52,551 bases of DNA, taken from NCBI GenBank assembly GCA_021822565.1, contig JAKAQM010000005.1, forward strand, positions 1 to 52,551. Reading direction: 5' to 3'. Under the pieces are notes generated by a model. The model was given only the letters and a program-made list of their open reading frames with translations. It did not search any database and was not told the origin of the DNA. Below, piece by piece: positions 1 through 8,154 of this stretch. The stretch comes from Actinomycetes bacterium. Lineage in GTDB: Bacteria; Actinomycetota; Acidimicrobiia; Acidimicrobiales; RAAP-2. Both the position numbers and the translations under genes were made by a program. Within the stretch, counting starts at the first letter, position 1. The number at the start of each line of letters is the position of its first letter.

Positions 1-67
1 GCACGAGTGGCGAGGGGCTCGCCACGAGTAGGACGGAGGCATTGGACGCCGCAGGAAGGGAGAGCCC

Positions 68-1102
68 ATGACCGAGCTGAACGCCCCCGAGACGCCGGCC
101 CCAGTCGCCTTCGACCTCACCGAGTGGACCACCTGCGGAGGGTGCGCGGCCAAGTGGGGCGCGGGACCTCTCGACACGCTGCTCGCCACGCTCGCGGCGC
201 AGGCGACCGACGGCTCGCTCCTCGTAGGGCTCGACGCGTTCGACGACGCGGCGGTGCTCTCCCTCGGCGACGACCTCGCCTTGGTGTCCACGACCGACTT
301 CTTCCCCCCCATGGTCGCTGACCCTGCCGACTACGGCGCGGTGGCGGCCGCCAACGCGTGCAGCGACGTGTTCGCCATGGGCGGGCGCGTGGTGCTCGCG
401 CTGAACATCGCCGCCTTCCCCGAGCACCTCCCCCACCACGTGATCGACACCATCCTCTCGGCGGCAGCCGGCGTGGTCGCCGAGGCCGGCGGGGTGGTGG
501 CAGGCGGGCACACGATCCGCTCCGCCGAGCCGATCTTCGGCCTCGCGGTGCAGGGCCTCGTGCACCCCGACCGGATCCTGACCAAGCGAGGCGCCCGGCC
601 CGGCCAGACGGTCCTGCTCTCCAAGCCGCTCGGCACGGGGATCGTCCTCCAGGACGGCACGCACGACGAGCGACGTGCGGCGGTCGCAGGGATGCGCAAG
701 CTCAACAAGGAGGCGTCGCTGGACCTCCAGGCCCTCGGGTCCGCGCTCGGCGCCGTCACCGACGTGACCGGTTTCGGGCTCCTCGGCCACAGCTGGGAGG
801 TCGCCCAGCGCTCGGGCGTCACGCTGGTGCTGGACGCCGGCGCGCTGCCGCTCTACCCCGGCGCGCTCGACGCCGCGGCCCGCGGCGTGCGCACCGGCGG
901 CGACCGGCGCAACCGCGACCACCTCATCGGGCACGTGCAGTCCTCGGCCACATCGTCGAGAGAGGCGCTCGCCTTCGACCCGCAGACCTCCGGCGGCCTG
1001 CTCGCGACGGTGGATCCCGACGCCGTCGCCACACTCGCCGGCACCGGGTTCGTGCCGATCGGCGAGGTGACGGATGGCACGGCCAGGGTGCTGCTCGGGT
1101 GA
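68..1102 (+). CDS. selD: Selenide, water dikinase (selenophosphate synthase)
   Basis: Makes selenophosphate from selenide and ATP, the selenium donor for selenocysteine-tRNA and selenouridine. The 344-aa length is normal for SelD. The N-terminal active-site loop reads TCGGCAAKWG, so the catalytic pair is Cys26 and Lys29. The position that is selenocysteine in some SelDs is an ordinary Cys codon here. Downstream the AIRS-type ATP-binding segments are visible: DDAAVL near residue 58, an Asn/Cys/Asp segment (ANACSDVFAMGG), GGHT near 145 and the late DPQTSGG motif. The ATG at 68 follows a purine-rich AGGAAGGGAGAG. The stop overlaps the selA start by 4 nt, giving a selD-selA operon. Other sel genes lie outside the window. 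Confidence 0.95.
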   Translation: MTELNAPETPAPVAFDLTEWTTCGGCAAKWGAGPLDTLLATLAAQATDGSLLVGLDAFDDAAVLSLGDDLALVSTTDFFPPMVADPADYGAVAAANACSDVFAMGGRVVLALNIAAFPEHLPHHVIDTILSAAAGVVAEAGGVVAGGHTIRSAEPIFGLAVQGLVHPDRILTKRGARPGQTVLLSKPLGTGIVLQDGTHDERRAAVAGMRKLNKEASLDLQALGSALGAVTDVTGFGLLGHSWEVAQRSGVTLVLDAGALPLYPGALDAAARGVRTGGDRRNRDHLIGHVQSSATSSREALAFDPQTSGGLLATVDPDAVATLAGTGFVPIGEVTDGTARVLLG

Positions 1103-2433
1103 GCGGACCCGCCAACGGGCAGCGCTCGCCCGCCGGCGACGTCCCGAGCGCCCGGCCGCCCTCGGTGGACGCGCTGGCCCGCTCCATGGCCGGCTCCGGC
1201 CTCCCGCATCCGGTCCTCGTCGAGGCCGCACGCGCCGCGATCGCCTCGGGCGATCCCGCGGCGGCGGCCACACGGGCCGCCACCGCGGCCGAGCGGTTCG
1301 CGACGACCCTGCTTCGCCAGGTGGTCAACGCGACCGGCGTGCTGCTCCACACCAATCTCGGGCGGGCGCCGGTCGCGCTCGCTCGGAGGGGGGCGCCCGC
1401 CCGGTACGCCAACGTCGAGCTCGACCTGTCGACCGGTCGCAGGGGCTCCAGGAGCGACCACGCCGCCCGGCTCCTCGCGCTCGCCTGCGGGGCGCAAGCC
1501 GCCCTCGTGGTCAACAACGGCGCCTCGGCGGTGCTGCTCGTGCTCAGCGCGCTCGCCTCCGGCACGCGTGTGCCCGTCAGCCGGGGGGAGCTGGTGGAGA
1601 TCGGCGGGGGGTTCCGGATCCCCGAGGTCCTCTCGGCGTCGGGCGCGACCCTCGTGGAGGTCGGGACGACCAACCGCACCCGGCGCTCGGACTACCAGCG
1701 CGCCCTGGACGCGGGCGGCCCCCCGACCGGGCTCGTGCTCAAGGTCCACCGATCCAACTACCAGATGGTGGGCTTCACCGAGGAGGTGGGCGTCCGCGAG
1801 CTCGCGACCCTCGGGCCGCCGGTCGTCTTCGACATCGGCTCGGGCCTCCTCGACGACTCCACGCCGTGGCTCCGGGCCGGCACGCCGGCGTGGCTCCGCG
1901 GCGAGCCGGCGGCACGCCAGGCGCTCGAGCAGGGCGCCGCGCTGGTCACCTTCTCGGGCGACAAGCTCCTCGGCGGACCCCAGTCGGGCGTGATCGCCGG
2001 CCGGCGAGAGCTCGTGGGAGCCTGCGCCCGCCACCCCCTCGCCCGGGCGCTCCGGCCGGGGGGCCTCGTGCTCGAAGCCCTCCAGGACGTGGCCCTCGCC
2101 TACCTTCGCCGGGACGGCGACGCGATCCCGTTCTGGCGCATGGCCCAGGTCCCGGTCGGCGAGCTCCTCGAGAGGGCCGAGGCGCTCGGGGTCGGCGAGG
2201 TCGTGCGCTGCCGCTCGGTCACCGGCGGCGGGACCCTGCCGGGGCTCGAGATCGACTCCGCAGGTGTCGCCCTGCCCGGCGACCGCACCGCGCCCCTCCG
2301 CCGCGCAGAGGTGCCCGTCGTCGCGCGCGTGCACGAGGGGAGGACCGTCCTCGACCTGCGCACGGTGGACCCTGCCGACGACGGCCTCGTCGCGGAGGCC
2401 GCGCGTGCGGCGCTCCGGGAGCACGACGGCTGA
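1099..2433 (+). CDS. selA: L-seryl-tRNA(Sec) selenium transferase
   Basis: PLP enzyme that converts seryl-tRNA(Sec) to selenocysteyl-tRNA(Sec) using the selenophosphate made by SelD. The 444-aa product shows the family order: an N-terminal tRNA-binding helical part (about 1-70), the VNATGVLLHTNLGRAP motif near 76-91, VVNNGASAV near 137-145, and the PLP-lysine motif TFSGDKLLGGPQSG with Lys289. The GTG start at 1099 is chosen because it makes a GTGA overlap with the selD stop and gives a normal N-terminus. Longer in-frame extensions would run back through selD. The 3' end lies within an imperfect GC-rich repeat that continues past the stop codon. Confidence 0.94.
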   Translation: MSGPANGQRSPAGDVPSARPPSVDALARSMAGSGLPHPVLVEAARAAIASGDPAAAATRAATAAERFATTLLRQVVNATGVLLHTNLGRAPVALARRGAPARYANVELDLSTGRRGSRSDHAARLLALACGAQAALVVNNGASAVLLVLSALASGTRVPVSRGELVEIGGGFRIPEVLSASGATLVEVGTTNRTRRSDYQRALDAGGPPTGLVLKVHRSNYQMVGFTEEVGVRELATLGPPVVFDIGSGLLDDSTPWLRAGTPAWLRGEPAARQALEQGAALVTFSGDKLLGGPQSGVIAGRRELVGACARHPLARALRPGGLVLEALQDVALAYLRRDGDAIPFWRMAQVPVGELLERAEALGVGEVVRCRSVTGGGTLPGLEIDSAGVALPGDRTAPLRRAEVPVVARVHEGRTVLDLRTVDPADDGLVAEAARAALREHDG

Positions 2434-2497
2434 GCTCTGGCTCCCGGCAGCCGGCTCCCGGCGGCTGAGCTCCGGCTCCCGGCTCCCGGCGGCGTCG
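2430..2497. repeat. Imperfect GC-rich repeat at the selA 3' end
   Basis: Two degenerate copies of a GGCTGAGCTC-GGCTCCCGG unit. The first contains the selA stop codon. It fills the gap between the convergent selA and ParA-like genes, and no clean terminator hairpin is visible there. Confidence 0.6.
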
Positions 2498-2506
2498 CCG
2501 AGCCGC

Positions 2507-3091
2507 TCAGCGCGACCGTCGGCGCAGCGCGCGCCGGAGGATCTCGGCGTACGTCTCGATCCCCTCGCGGCTGAGCCGGGCCTCGGGGCCGCTCGCGATC
2601 GCCACGCGCTCGGGGACGACCCCCCAGACCGGCACCTTCTCCGACTCCCACCACGCGAGCGCCTGGGCGAGGTCGTTCGTGCCCAGCCGCGCCGCGCAGA
2701 CCACGACGCCGTAGGGGGTCTTCTCCGGCACCATCTCCACGGTCGCCGCCACGCGGGAGTACTCCACGCCGCCGGCGCGCGTGGGGATCACGACCGCATC
2801 CGCGCGCTCGAGCGCCGCTCGGACGATGCGCTCGTCCCCCGGCGGGGTGTCCACCACGGCGAAGCCATCGTGCCGCTCCATCGCCCGGGCGACCGTCCGC
2901 TCCGAGGGCGCCTCGGCGAGCTCGACCCCCTCCATCGGGCGGGCCTCGAGCCACTCGGCTGACGACGCCTGCCGGTCGGCATCCACGAGCAGCACGGGGT
3001 CGAGGCCCCGCTCCACGGCGCAGGCGGCGAGGTACACGGCGGTCGTGGTCTTGCCCACCCCGCCCTTCACATTGCTCACGACGATGTTCAC
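2507..3091 (-). CDS. ParA/MinD-family P-loop ATPase (small)
   Basis: A 194-aa deviant-Walker ATPase. The N-terminal motif KGGVGKTT (Lys14) is the ParA/Soj type, followed by LLVDADRQASS (switch I / A') and FAVVDTPPG (Walker B). The size matches orphan ParA proteins close to the phage/plasmid ParA group rather than full chromosomal ParA. No ParB partner is adjacent, so chromosome or plasmid partition cannot be claimed; cargo positioning is equally possible. The start is GTG at 3091. A TAGGCT hexamer lies 12 nt upstream, so the leader must be very short. It is divergent from the LLM oxidoreductase across only 56 bp. Confidence 0.85.
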   Translation of the reverse strand: MNIVVSNVKGGVGKTTTAVYLAACAVERGLDPVLLVDADRQASSAEWLEARPMEGVELAEAPSERTVARAMERHDGFAVVDTPPGDERIVRAALERADAVVIPTRAGGVEYSRVAATVEMVPEKTPYGVVVCAARLGTNDLAQALAWWESEKVPVWGVVPERVAIASGPEARLSREGIETYAEILRRALRRRSR

Positions 3092-3135
3092 GGAAGCATC
3101 GAGAGCCTAACCGCTGGAGCAGATCGCGCGGCAGG

Positions 3136-3141
3136 TAGCGT
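3136..3141 (+). promoter_or_regulatory. Predicted -10 box (TAGCGT) of a leaderless promoter
   Basis: The hexamer ends 6 nt before the GTG at 3148. This spacing puts transcription initiation on the start codon itself. The same geometry recurs at several other genes in the window. Confidence 0.5.
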
Positions 3142-3147
3142 GCCCGT

Positions 3148-4089
3148 GTGCGGTTCAGCATCTGGCCGGCGACGTCAGAGCCCTGGGAGGACTTCCTCGA
3201 GGCAGCCACGCACGCGGCGGCGACCGGCTGGGACGGCGTGTGGGCGGCAGACCACTTCATGCCGGCCGCCCCACCTGCGGACGGACCGATGCTCGAGTGC
3301 TTCACCGTGCTCTCGGCGGTCGCTGCGACCGTCCCGCGCGTGCGGATCGGTCCGCTCGTCACGGGCAACACCTACCGCCACCCCACCGTGCTCGCGAAGA
3401 TGGCGGCCACGCTCGACCACGTGAGCGGCGGGCGCGTCGTCCTCGGCCTTGGCGCAGGATGGCAGCAGAACGAGCACGCGGCCTACGGGATCGAGCTCCA
3501 CGACGTCGCTGGCCGCCTGGCGCGCCTCGACGAGGCGTGCGCGGTCGTGCGCCACCTGCTCGACGACGCCCGGAGCAACTTCGAGGGCCGCTTCTACACC
3601 CTCACCGACGCCCCGGCGGAGCCCAAGCCCATCCAAGCCCACCTCCCACTCCTCATCGGCGGCGGCGGTGAGAAGGTGACGCTGCGGATCGTGGCGAGAT
3701 GGGCCGACGAGTGGAACACCTGGGGCCTCCCCCACGTGCTCGCCGCCAAGGGTGCCGTCCTCGAGCGCCACTGCGAGGCGATCGGGCGAGACCCCGCCGC
3801 GATCGCCCGCTCGGCACAGGTGCTCTTCGAGCTCGACGGCACGTGGGACCCGCAGATGCCCCGCCGCCAGGGCTTCCCGACGGCGTCGGGCAGCGTCGCC
3901 GAGCTCCAGGAGCTCTTGGGCGCGTTCTCCGAGGCCAAGGTGCACGAGGTGGTCGTGCCGGACTGGAACCTCGGCACGGGCCCCGCGAGACGAGAGGCGA
4001 TGGACCGCTTCATCGAGGAGGTCGCAGGCCCCTTCCGGGAGGGCCGACCCCGCGAAGACCCAGGGTCACGGGAGACCGCGAGCGCGTAA
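3148..4089 (+). CDS. LLM-class (luciferase-like) F420-dependent oxidoreductase
   Basis: A 313-aa TIM-barrel flavin/F420 oxidoreductase. Recognisable family segments are WDGVWAADHFM near 30-40, RIGPLVTGNTYRHP near 70 with the conserved non-Pro bulge region, and LGLGAGW near 107. Near 165-175 is PLLIGGGGEK, the cofactor-phosphate loop typical of actinobacterial F420-dependent members. The substrate is unknown and the neighbours do not suggest one. The GTG at 3148 gives the usual MRFSI-type N-terminus and sits 6 nt after a TANNNT box. A TAAGCT that could serve the next gene overlaps the stop codon. Confidence 0.88.
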   Translation: MRFSIWPATSEPWEDFLEAATHAAATGWDGVWAADHFMPAAPPADGPMLECFTVLSAVAATVPRVRIGPLVTGNTYRHPTVLAKMAATLDHVSGGRVVLGLGAGWQQNEHAAYGIELHDVAGRLARLDEACAVVRHLLDDARSNFEGRFYTLTDAPAEPKPIQAHLPLLIGGGGEKVTLRIVARWADEWNTWGLPHVLAAKGAVLERHCEAIGRDPAAIARSAQVLFELDGTWDPQMPRRQGFPTASGSVAELQELLGAFSEAKVHEVVVPDWNLGTGPARREAMDRFIEEVAGPFREGRPREDPGSRETASA

Positions 4090-4154
4090 GCTCGGAGCGG
4101 TCGCCGAGCGCGACCGGCAGGTGGGAGCGAGACCGACGGGCAGGTGATGTGTCG

Positions 4155-4769
4155 ATGCCGTCAGGACATTTCCAGCACTACGCGATGTACGGCGGCCACT
4201 GGCACTTCGCACCCTGGATCGGGCCGATCGCGCTGGTCGCTCCCCTGCTCGTGCTGGCCGTCCTCTCCATCATGGTGGTGGGGGGTCAGCGAGCCGGGCG
4301 CTGGTGCGACGCACGCCGGAGCAGGTCGAGAGCCACCGCTCGGCCCGCAGCCGCATGGCCCTGCACCACCAGGGCAAGCGACACCGCAGCCGGTGCCACC
4401 AGGCCCGGCGACGCGGTCCGTAAGGCGGCGGTGCTCGCTTCGGACCTCGATCGCGACCGCGTGGTCGATCGCCTCTCCCAGGCGGTCGGCGACGGCCACC
4501 TGAGCTTGGAAGAGGGCACCGAGCGCATCGACGCAGCGCTGCGGAGCCGTCACCTCCGCGAGCTCGAGCATCTCGTCGCGGACCTCCCGGCCCTCCAAGC
4601 CGCCTCCAGCACGCCGGCGCCGCACGCCACGCATCGTCGTGCGCTCGCCGCCGGTGCCGCCCTCGTCGTGCTCGCCGCCTTCTCCGTCCAGCTCTCCACC
4701 GGCATCTGGGCGTTGTGGCCGCTCGCCGTCGCCGCGGTGGCGACGGCGTCCCTCGTGTCGCGCCGCTGA
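4155..4769 (+). CDS. DUF1707 domain membrane protein
   Basis: A 204-aa protein. A His/Tyr-rich N-terminus is followed by a membrane segment at about 21-43, then a low-complexity linker at 45-95. A DUF1707 module follows at about 97-145 (DRDRVVDRLSQAVGDGHLS, LEEGTERIDAAL, ELEHLVADLP), and two further hydrophobic segments lie at 164-180 and 184-200. DUF1707 is a short actinobacterial domain found at the end of membrane or regulatory proteins; its function is unknown. ATG 4155 is preferred over GTG 4149 because AGGTGAT sits at a normal distance. The linker region is also open in the +1 frame, where it reads as a Pro/Gly-rich linker. A pair of compensating indels there cannot be excluded. Confidence 0.75.
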   Translation: MPSGHFQHYAMYGGHWHFAPWIGPIALVAPLLVLAVLSIMVVGGQRAGRWCDARRSRSRATARPAAAWPCTTRASDTAAGATRPGDAVRKAAVLASDLDRDRVVDRLSQAVGDGHLSLEEGTERIDAALRSRHLRELEHLVADLPALQAASSTPAPHATHRRALAAGAALVVLAAFSVQLSTGIWALWPLAVAAVATASLVSRR

Positions 4770-4828
4770 GCGCGGAGGCAAGACGCGCGCAGACGTATGC
4801 GGCGGCGTCCTACGCGACGGGACCTTTG

Positions 4829-4900
4829 CGGCTCCTCGCCTGTTCGGCTCCTCGGCTGTTCGGCTCCTCGGCTGTTCGGCTCCTCGGCTGTTCGGCTCCT
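4829..4900. repeat. 16-bp tandem repeat, 4.5 copies
   Basis: The unit is CGGCTCCTCGGCTGTT, nearly perfect in copies 2-4. It lies between the convergent DUF1707 and DapA-like genes. Nothing else is seen in 4770-4946. Confidence 0.9.
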
Positions 4901-4946
4901 CTGTCGGAGGGCGGGCTGGCCATCGGCACCGCGGCTTCCCGCGGGC

Positions 4947-5908
4947 TCAGAGCAGGCCCGCGCGCGCCAGGTCGCGGCCGAGCGCGGCGACCTCGTCGGC
5001 GCCCGGGGAGCGCAATGGCGGGCGCACGGCGCCACCGGACATCCCGAGCAGGCCTGCCCAGGCCTTGATCCAGGGAAGCGGGTGCACGCGCTCTCGATGC
5101 CGGCCACCGTGCAGCCACTTCTCCGCCACCTCGCGCACGGGTCGAGGGTCGCCGCCACCTCGGCAGCCTCCGCGAAGTCTCCCGAGAGCGCAGCTCGGGT
5201 GTACTCGAGCATCGGTCGCCATTCTGGGGTCTGGTAGAGGTAGGGCGCCGCCGAGGGCATGTGCACCCGCTGGCCGTGGTCGCGGATGTCGGCGAGGAGG
5301 TCCTGCTCCGCCGGTGCGCACACCAGGATGCGGTCCGCGACGCGCTGGAGGACGGCGAGGTAGTGGGGACGCGGGTGGCCCACCTTTATGCCGCAGACGT
5401 TCTCGATGTCCGCGAGCCGGTCGACGAGGTCGAGGGAGAGGGGCGGCCCCGCGTAGGCCGTGTCGAAGATCCACACACCGATGTCCACGGCCCCGCAGAC
5501 CGCCGAATAGAAGTCGTAGATCCCGTCGTCCGCCGCGACCGGGTAGTACGGGCGGAGGACCACGGCGAAGTCCGCCCCCGCGCGTTCGGCGTGACGAGTG
5601 AGCTCGATCGTCTCGACGACCGAGTGGTGGCCGGTGTGGGCGATCACCGGGCACCGGCCCCGTACCGCCCCCACGACAGCCTCGACCTGGCGCAGGCGCT
5701 CTGCGGTCGAGAGGGCCCAGAACTCGCTCATGACCCCGCTACAGAAGATGCCGTCCACCTCGAGGCCCTCGACGAGCCGGGCCAGATCGGCGGCTGCCGC
5801 GTCGAGGTCCATCCGCCCGTCCGCGTCGAAGGGCGTCGTCGTCGCTGCCCACAGTCCGACGAAGGCGTCCCTGGCGGCACCCTTGGCGTCCGACCTGTCG
5901 TACTCCAC
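4947..5908 (-). pseudogene. Dihydrodipicolinate synthase/N-acetylneuraminate lyase family gene, frameshifted
   Basis: Class I (Schiff-base) aldolase of the DapA/NanA superfamily. The first ~255 codons are intact: TTTPFDADG near 23, a GVMSEFWALS motif where DapA has GTTGE, RPYYP with the catalytic Tyr near 121, and GIKVG with the Schiff-base Lys175. One base is missing in the GGG run at 5139-5141. Reading on without repair gives a Cys/Arg-rich tail that runs through the 16-bp repeat into the DUF1707 gene. Adding one base restores VREVAEKWLHGG and the family ending WAGLLGMSGG to a stop at 4947, a normal 320-aa product. It is either a recent inactivation or a homopolymer error. The substrate is unknown. 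Confidence 0.8.
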
Positions 5909-5982
5909 GCTGCACCTCCCCGTCTCGCTCGATCATCTCGCATGCGGTGCGATCGCGCCGGCGCACCCCGTCGAGCTTTCCG

Positions 5983-6023
5983 CAGTCCTCGCTTCGCACA
6001 GTTCTCGCTTCGCACAGTTCTCG
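5983..6023. repeat. 16-bp tandem repeat, 2.6 copies
   Basis: The unit is CAGTTCTCGCTTCGCA. It lies in the divergent space between the DapA-like gene and the first aldo/keto reductase. A TACCGT hexamer at 6046-6051 could be a -10 box for the latter; nothing else is evident in 5909-6150. Confidence 0.85.
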
Positions 6024-6150
6024 GGCCAGCTGCACCGGATGTCCTGGTACCGTCGCCAGGGACGCTGGGCCCGGCGAGCACGGAAGCGGCTCGGAAGTTA
6101 CGGGAGAGGCTCGGGAGCCAGGTCCCCGAGCACGAGAGAGGGGATCGGCG

Positions 6151-7134
6151 ATGGCGCTCGAGACCAGGCGGCTCGGCAGGACGGGCAGCGAGGTCACGAT
6201 CCTCGGCTACGGCGCGATGGAGCTGCGGGGCCAGCCGCGGGGGCCCGCGATCCGTGACGAGGACGCCGGCCGCATCCTGAACGCGGTGCTCGACGGCGGC
6301 ATCGACCTCATCGACACGTCGATCGACTACGGGCGCAGCGAGGAGCTCATCGGGCGCTACCTCTCGGGGCGTCGCGACGAGTACTTCCTCGCCTCCAAGT
6401 GCGGCTGCCCACGGTCTTCCCTCCCCGGCGACCCGGTGCCCGCACCGCACGACTACCGCCCAAGCAACGTGCGCGCCGGCGTGGAGCAGAGCCTTCGGCG
6501 GCTCCGAACCGACCGGCTCGACCTGGTGCAGGTCCACATGTCCCCGAGCCGGGCCCAGCTCGAAGCCGACGGCACGGTCGGGACGCTCGAGGACCTGCGA
6601 GACGAGGGAAAGCTTCGCTTCATCGGAATGTCGGGCACGCTTCCGAACCTTCCCGACCACCTGGCCATGGGCGTCTTCGACGTGCTCCAGATCCCCTACT
6701 CGCTGGTCCAGCGCGACCACGAGGACCTGATCACCCAGGCAGCCGAGCAGGGCGCTGGCACCCTCATCCGCGGCGGTGCGGCCCGAGGCGCGCCGGCAGA
6801 GGACAAGGACTGGCAGCGCGGACCGATCGGCGTGGACGTCGAGGTGGCCCGGGGGCGCTGGGAGCAGGCGGGGGCCGAGGAGCTCCTCGACGGCATGAGC
6901 CGCATGGAGCTCGTCATCCGCTTCACGCTGAGCCATCCCGGGTTGTCGAGCGCCATCGTCGGCACCGCCAGCTTCGAGCACTTGACCCAGAACCTGGCCA
7001 TCGCCGAGAAGGGACCGCTCCCCGCCGACCTCTACGAGCTGGCGAAGGAGCGCTTCCCCGGACCCGAGCACCGCGAGGAGCACCTCGAGGAGCACCGCGC
7101 GGAGCACCGCGAGGAGAGTGGGAGGACGACGTGA
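6151..7134 (+). CDS. Aldo/keto reductase
   Basis: A 327-aa NAD(P)H-dependent AKR. The catalytic tetrad is visible: Asp55 and Tyr60 in IDLIDTSIDYGRSE, Lys83 in FLASKCG, and His129 in LVQVHMS. The late ITQAAEQGAG-type cofactor region and AIVGTASFEHL close the barrel. ATG 6151 follows GAGAGGGGATC; upstream in-frame sequence is repeat-derived. The C-terminus ends in four copies of a 12-bp unit giving EHRE-EHLE-EHRA-EHRE. This charged tail is absent from ordinary AKRs and probably arose by repeat expansion. The stop overlaps the GTG of the next AKR, so the two reductases are co-translated. Substrate not inferable. Confidence 0.9.
   Translation: MALETRRLGRTGSEVTILGYGAMELRGQPRGPAIRDEDAGRILNAVLDGGIDLIDTSIDYGRSEELIGRYLSGRRDEYFLASKCGCPRSSLPGDPVPAPHDYRPSNVRAGVEQSLRRLRTDRLDLVQVHMSPSRAQLEADGTVGTLEDLRDEGKLRFIGMSGTLPNLPDHLAMGVFDVLQIPYSLVQRDHEDLITQAAEQGAGTLIRGGAARGAPAEDKDWQRGPIGVDVEVARGRWEQAGAEELLDGMSRMELVIRFTLSHPGLSSAIVGTASFEHLTQNLAIAEKGPLPADLYELAKERFPGPEHREEHLEEHRAEHREESGRTT
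7066..7113 (+). repeat. 12-bp in-frame tandem repeat in the AKR C-terminus
   Basis: Four copies of GAGCACCGCGAG with small changes. They encode a Glu/His/Arg tail just before the stop codon. Confidence 0.9.
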
Positions 7135-8135
7135 GGTATGTGAAGCTGGGCCGCACGGGGCTGGACGTGTCGCGCATCTGCCTGGGATGCATGAGCTACG
7201 GGGACGCGTCCCGCGGGAACCACCAGTGGGCGCTCTCCGAGGAGGAGAGCCGGCCCTTCATCCGAAAGGCGCTCGAGTCGGGCATCAACTTCTTCGACAC
7301 CGCGAACGTCTACTCGGCGGGGACGAGCGAGGAGATCCTGGGGCGAGCCCTGCGAGACTTCGCCAACCGTGACGAGGTCGTCGTGGCCACCAAGGTGTCC
7401 GGTCAGATGCGCGAGGGGCCCAACGGCTCGGGCCTGTCCCGCAAGGAGATCATGACCGAGCTCGACCACAGCCTCACGAGGCTCGGCACCGACTACATCG
7501 ACCTGTACCAGATCCACCGGTTCGATCGCACCACGCCGATCGAAGAGACCCTCGAGGCGCTCCATGACGCGGTGCGGGCGGGCAAGGTGCGCTACGTCGG
7601 CGCCTCGTCCATGTATGCCTGGCAGTTCGCCAAGGCCCTCTACACGGCCGACATCCATGGCTGGAGCAGGTTCGTGAGCATGCAGAACCACTACAACCTG
7701 CTCAACCGGGAAGAAGAACGCGAGATGCTGCCCCTGTGCGCCGATCAGGGGGTCGGGGTCATCCCCTGGAGCCCGCTCGCGCGTGGCCGCCTCACGCGTG
7801 AGTGGGGGGAGAAGACCAACCGCTCGGAGACCGACCGCTTCGGCGCCCAGCTCTACCAGGACTCCGACCGCGCCATCGTGGAACGGGTCGCAGAGGTCGC
7901 CCAGGAGCGCGGCGTGCCAAGGGCGCAGGTGGCCCTCGCTTGGGTCCTGTCGAACCCGGTCGTCACCGCCCCGATCGTCGGCGCCACGAAGCTCGAGCAC
8001 CTCGACGACGCCGTGGCCGCCGTGGAGATCGAGCTCGGCGACGAGGAGCTCCGCCGCCTGGAGGAGCCCTACGAGCCCCACACGATCGCAGGCTTCGACC
8101 TCCCGGTCGTCCGGGGCCCGAGACCGCGGGGCTGA
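7131..8135 (+). CDS. Aldo/keto reductase (YajO/Tas-like)
   Basis: A 334-aa AKR of the general stress / YajO-Tas type. The tetrad residues are Asp56 and Tyr61 (FFDTANVYSAG), Lys88 (VVVATKVSG) and His129 (LYQIHRFD). Other family marks are VRYVGASSMYAWQF, the IPWSPLARGRLT segment and the C-terminal APIVGATKLEHLDDAV, which binds the NADP adenosine. The GTG at 7131 forms a GTGA overlap with the first AKR stop; a second GTG at 7140 is an alternative. The ABC exporter starts 19 nt downstream, so the reductases and the exporter probably share a transcript. Substrate unknown. Confidence 0.91.
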   Translation: MRYVKLGRTGLDVSRICLGCMSYGDASRGNHQWALSEEESRPFIRKALESGINFFDTANVYSAGTSEEILGRALRDFANRDEVVVATKVSGQMREGPNGSGLSRKEIMTELDHSLTRLGTDYIDLYQIHRFDRTTPIEETLEALHDAVRAGKVRYVGASSMYAWQFAKALYTADIHGWSRFVSMQNHYNLLNREEEREMLPLCADQGVGVIPWSPLARGRLTREWGEKTNRSETDRFGAQLYQDSDRAIVERVAEVAQERGVPRAQVALAWVLSNPVVTAPIVGATKLEHLDDAVAAVEIELGDEELRRLEEPYEPHTIAGFDLPVVRGPRPRG

Positions 8136-8154
8136 CGCCAGCCATCGTTGCACG

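Noticed and set aside
9-23. Perfect hairpin GGCGAG-GGG-CTCGCC before selD, considered as part of a selC tRNA or SECIS-like element
   Set aside because: Too short, no cloverleaf can be built in the 67 available bases and the position is at the window edge.
4285-4420. DUF1707 linker read in the +1 frame as a Pro/Gly-rich linker, suggesting two frameshifts
   Set aside because: Third-position GC does not favour the alternative frame and two compensating errors are needed; kept only as a caution in the gene entry.
4829-4900. Tandem repeats as a CRISPR array
   Set aside because: Units are directly adjacent with no spacers; the same holds for all other repeat tracts here.
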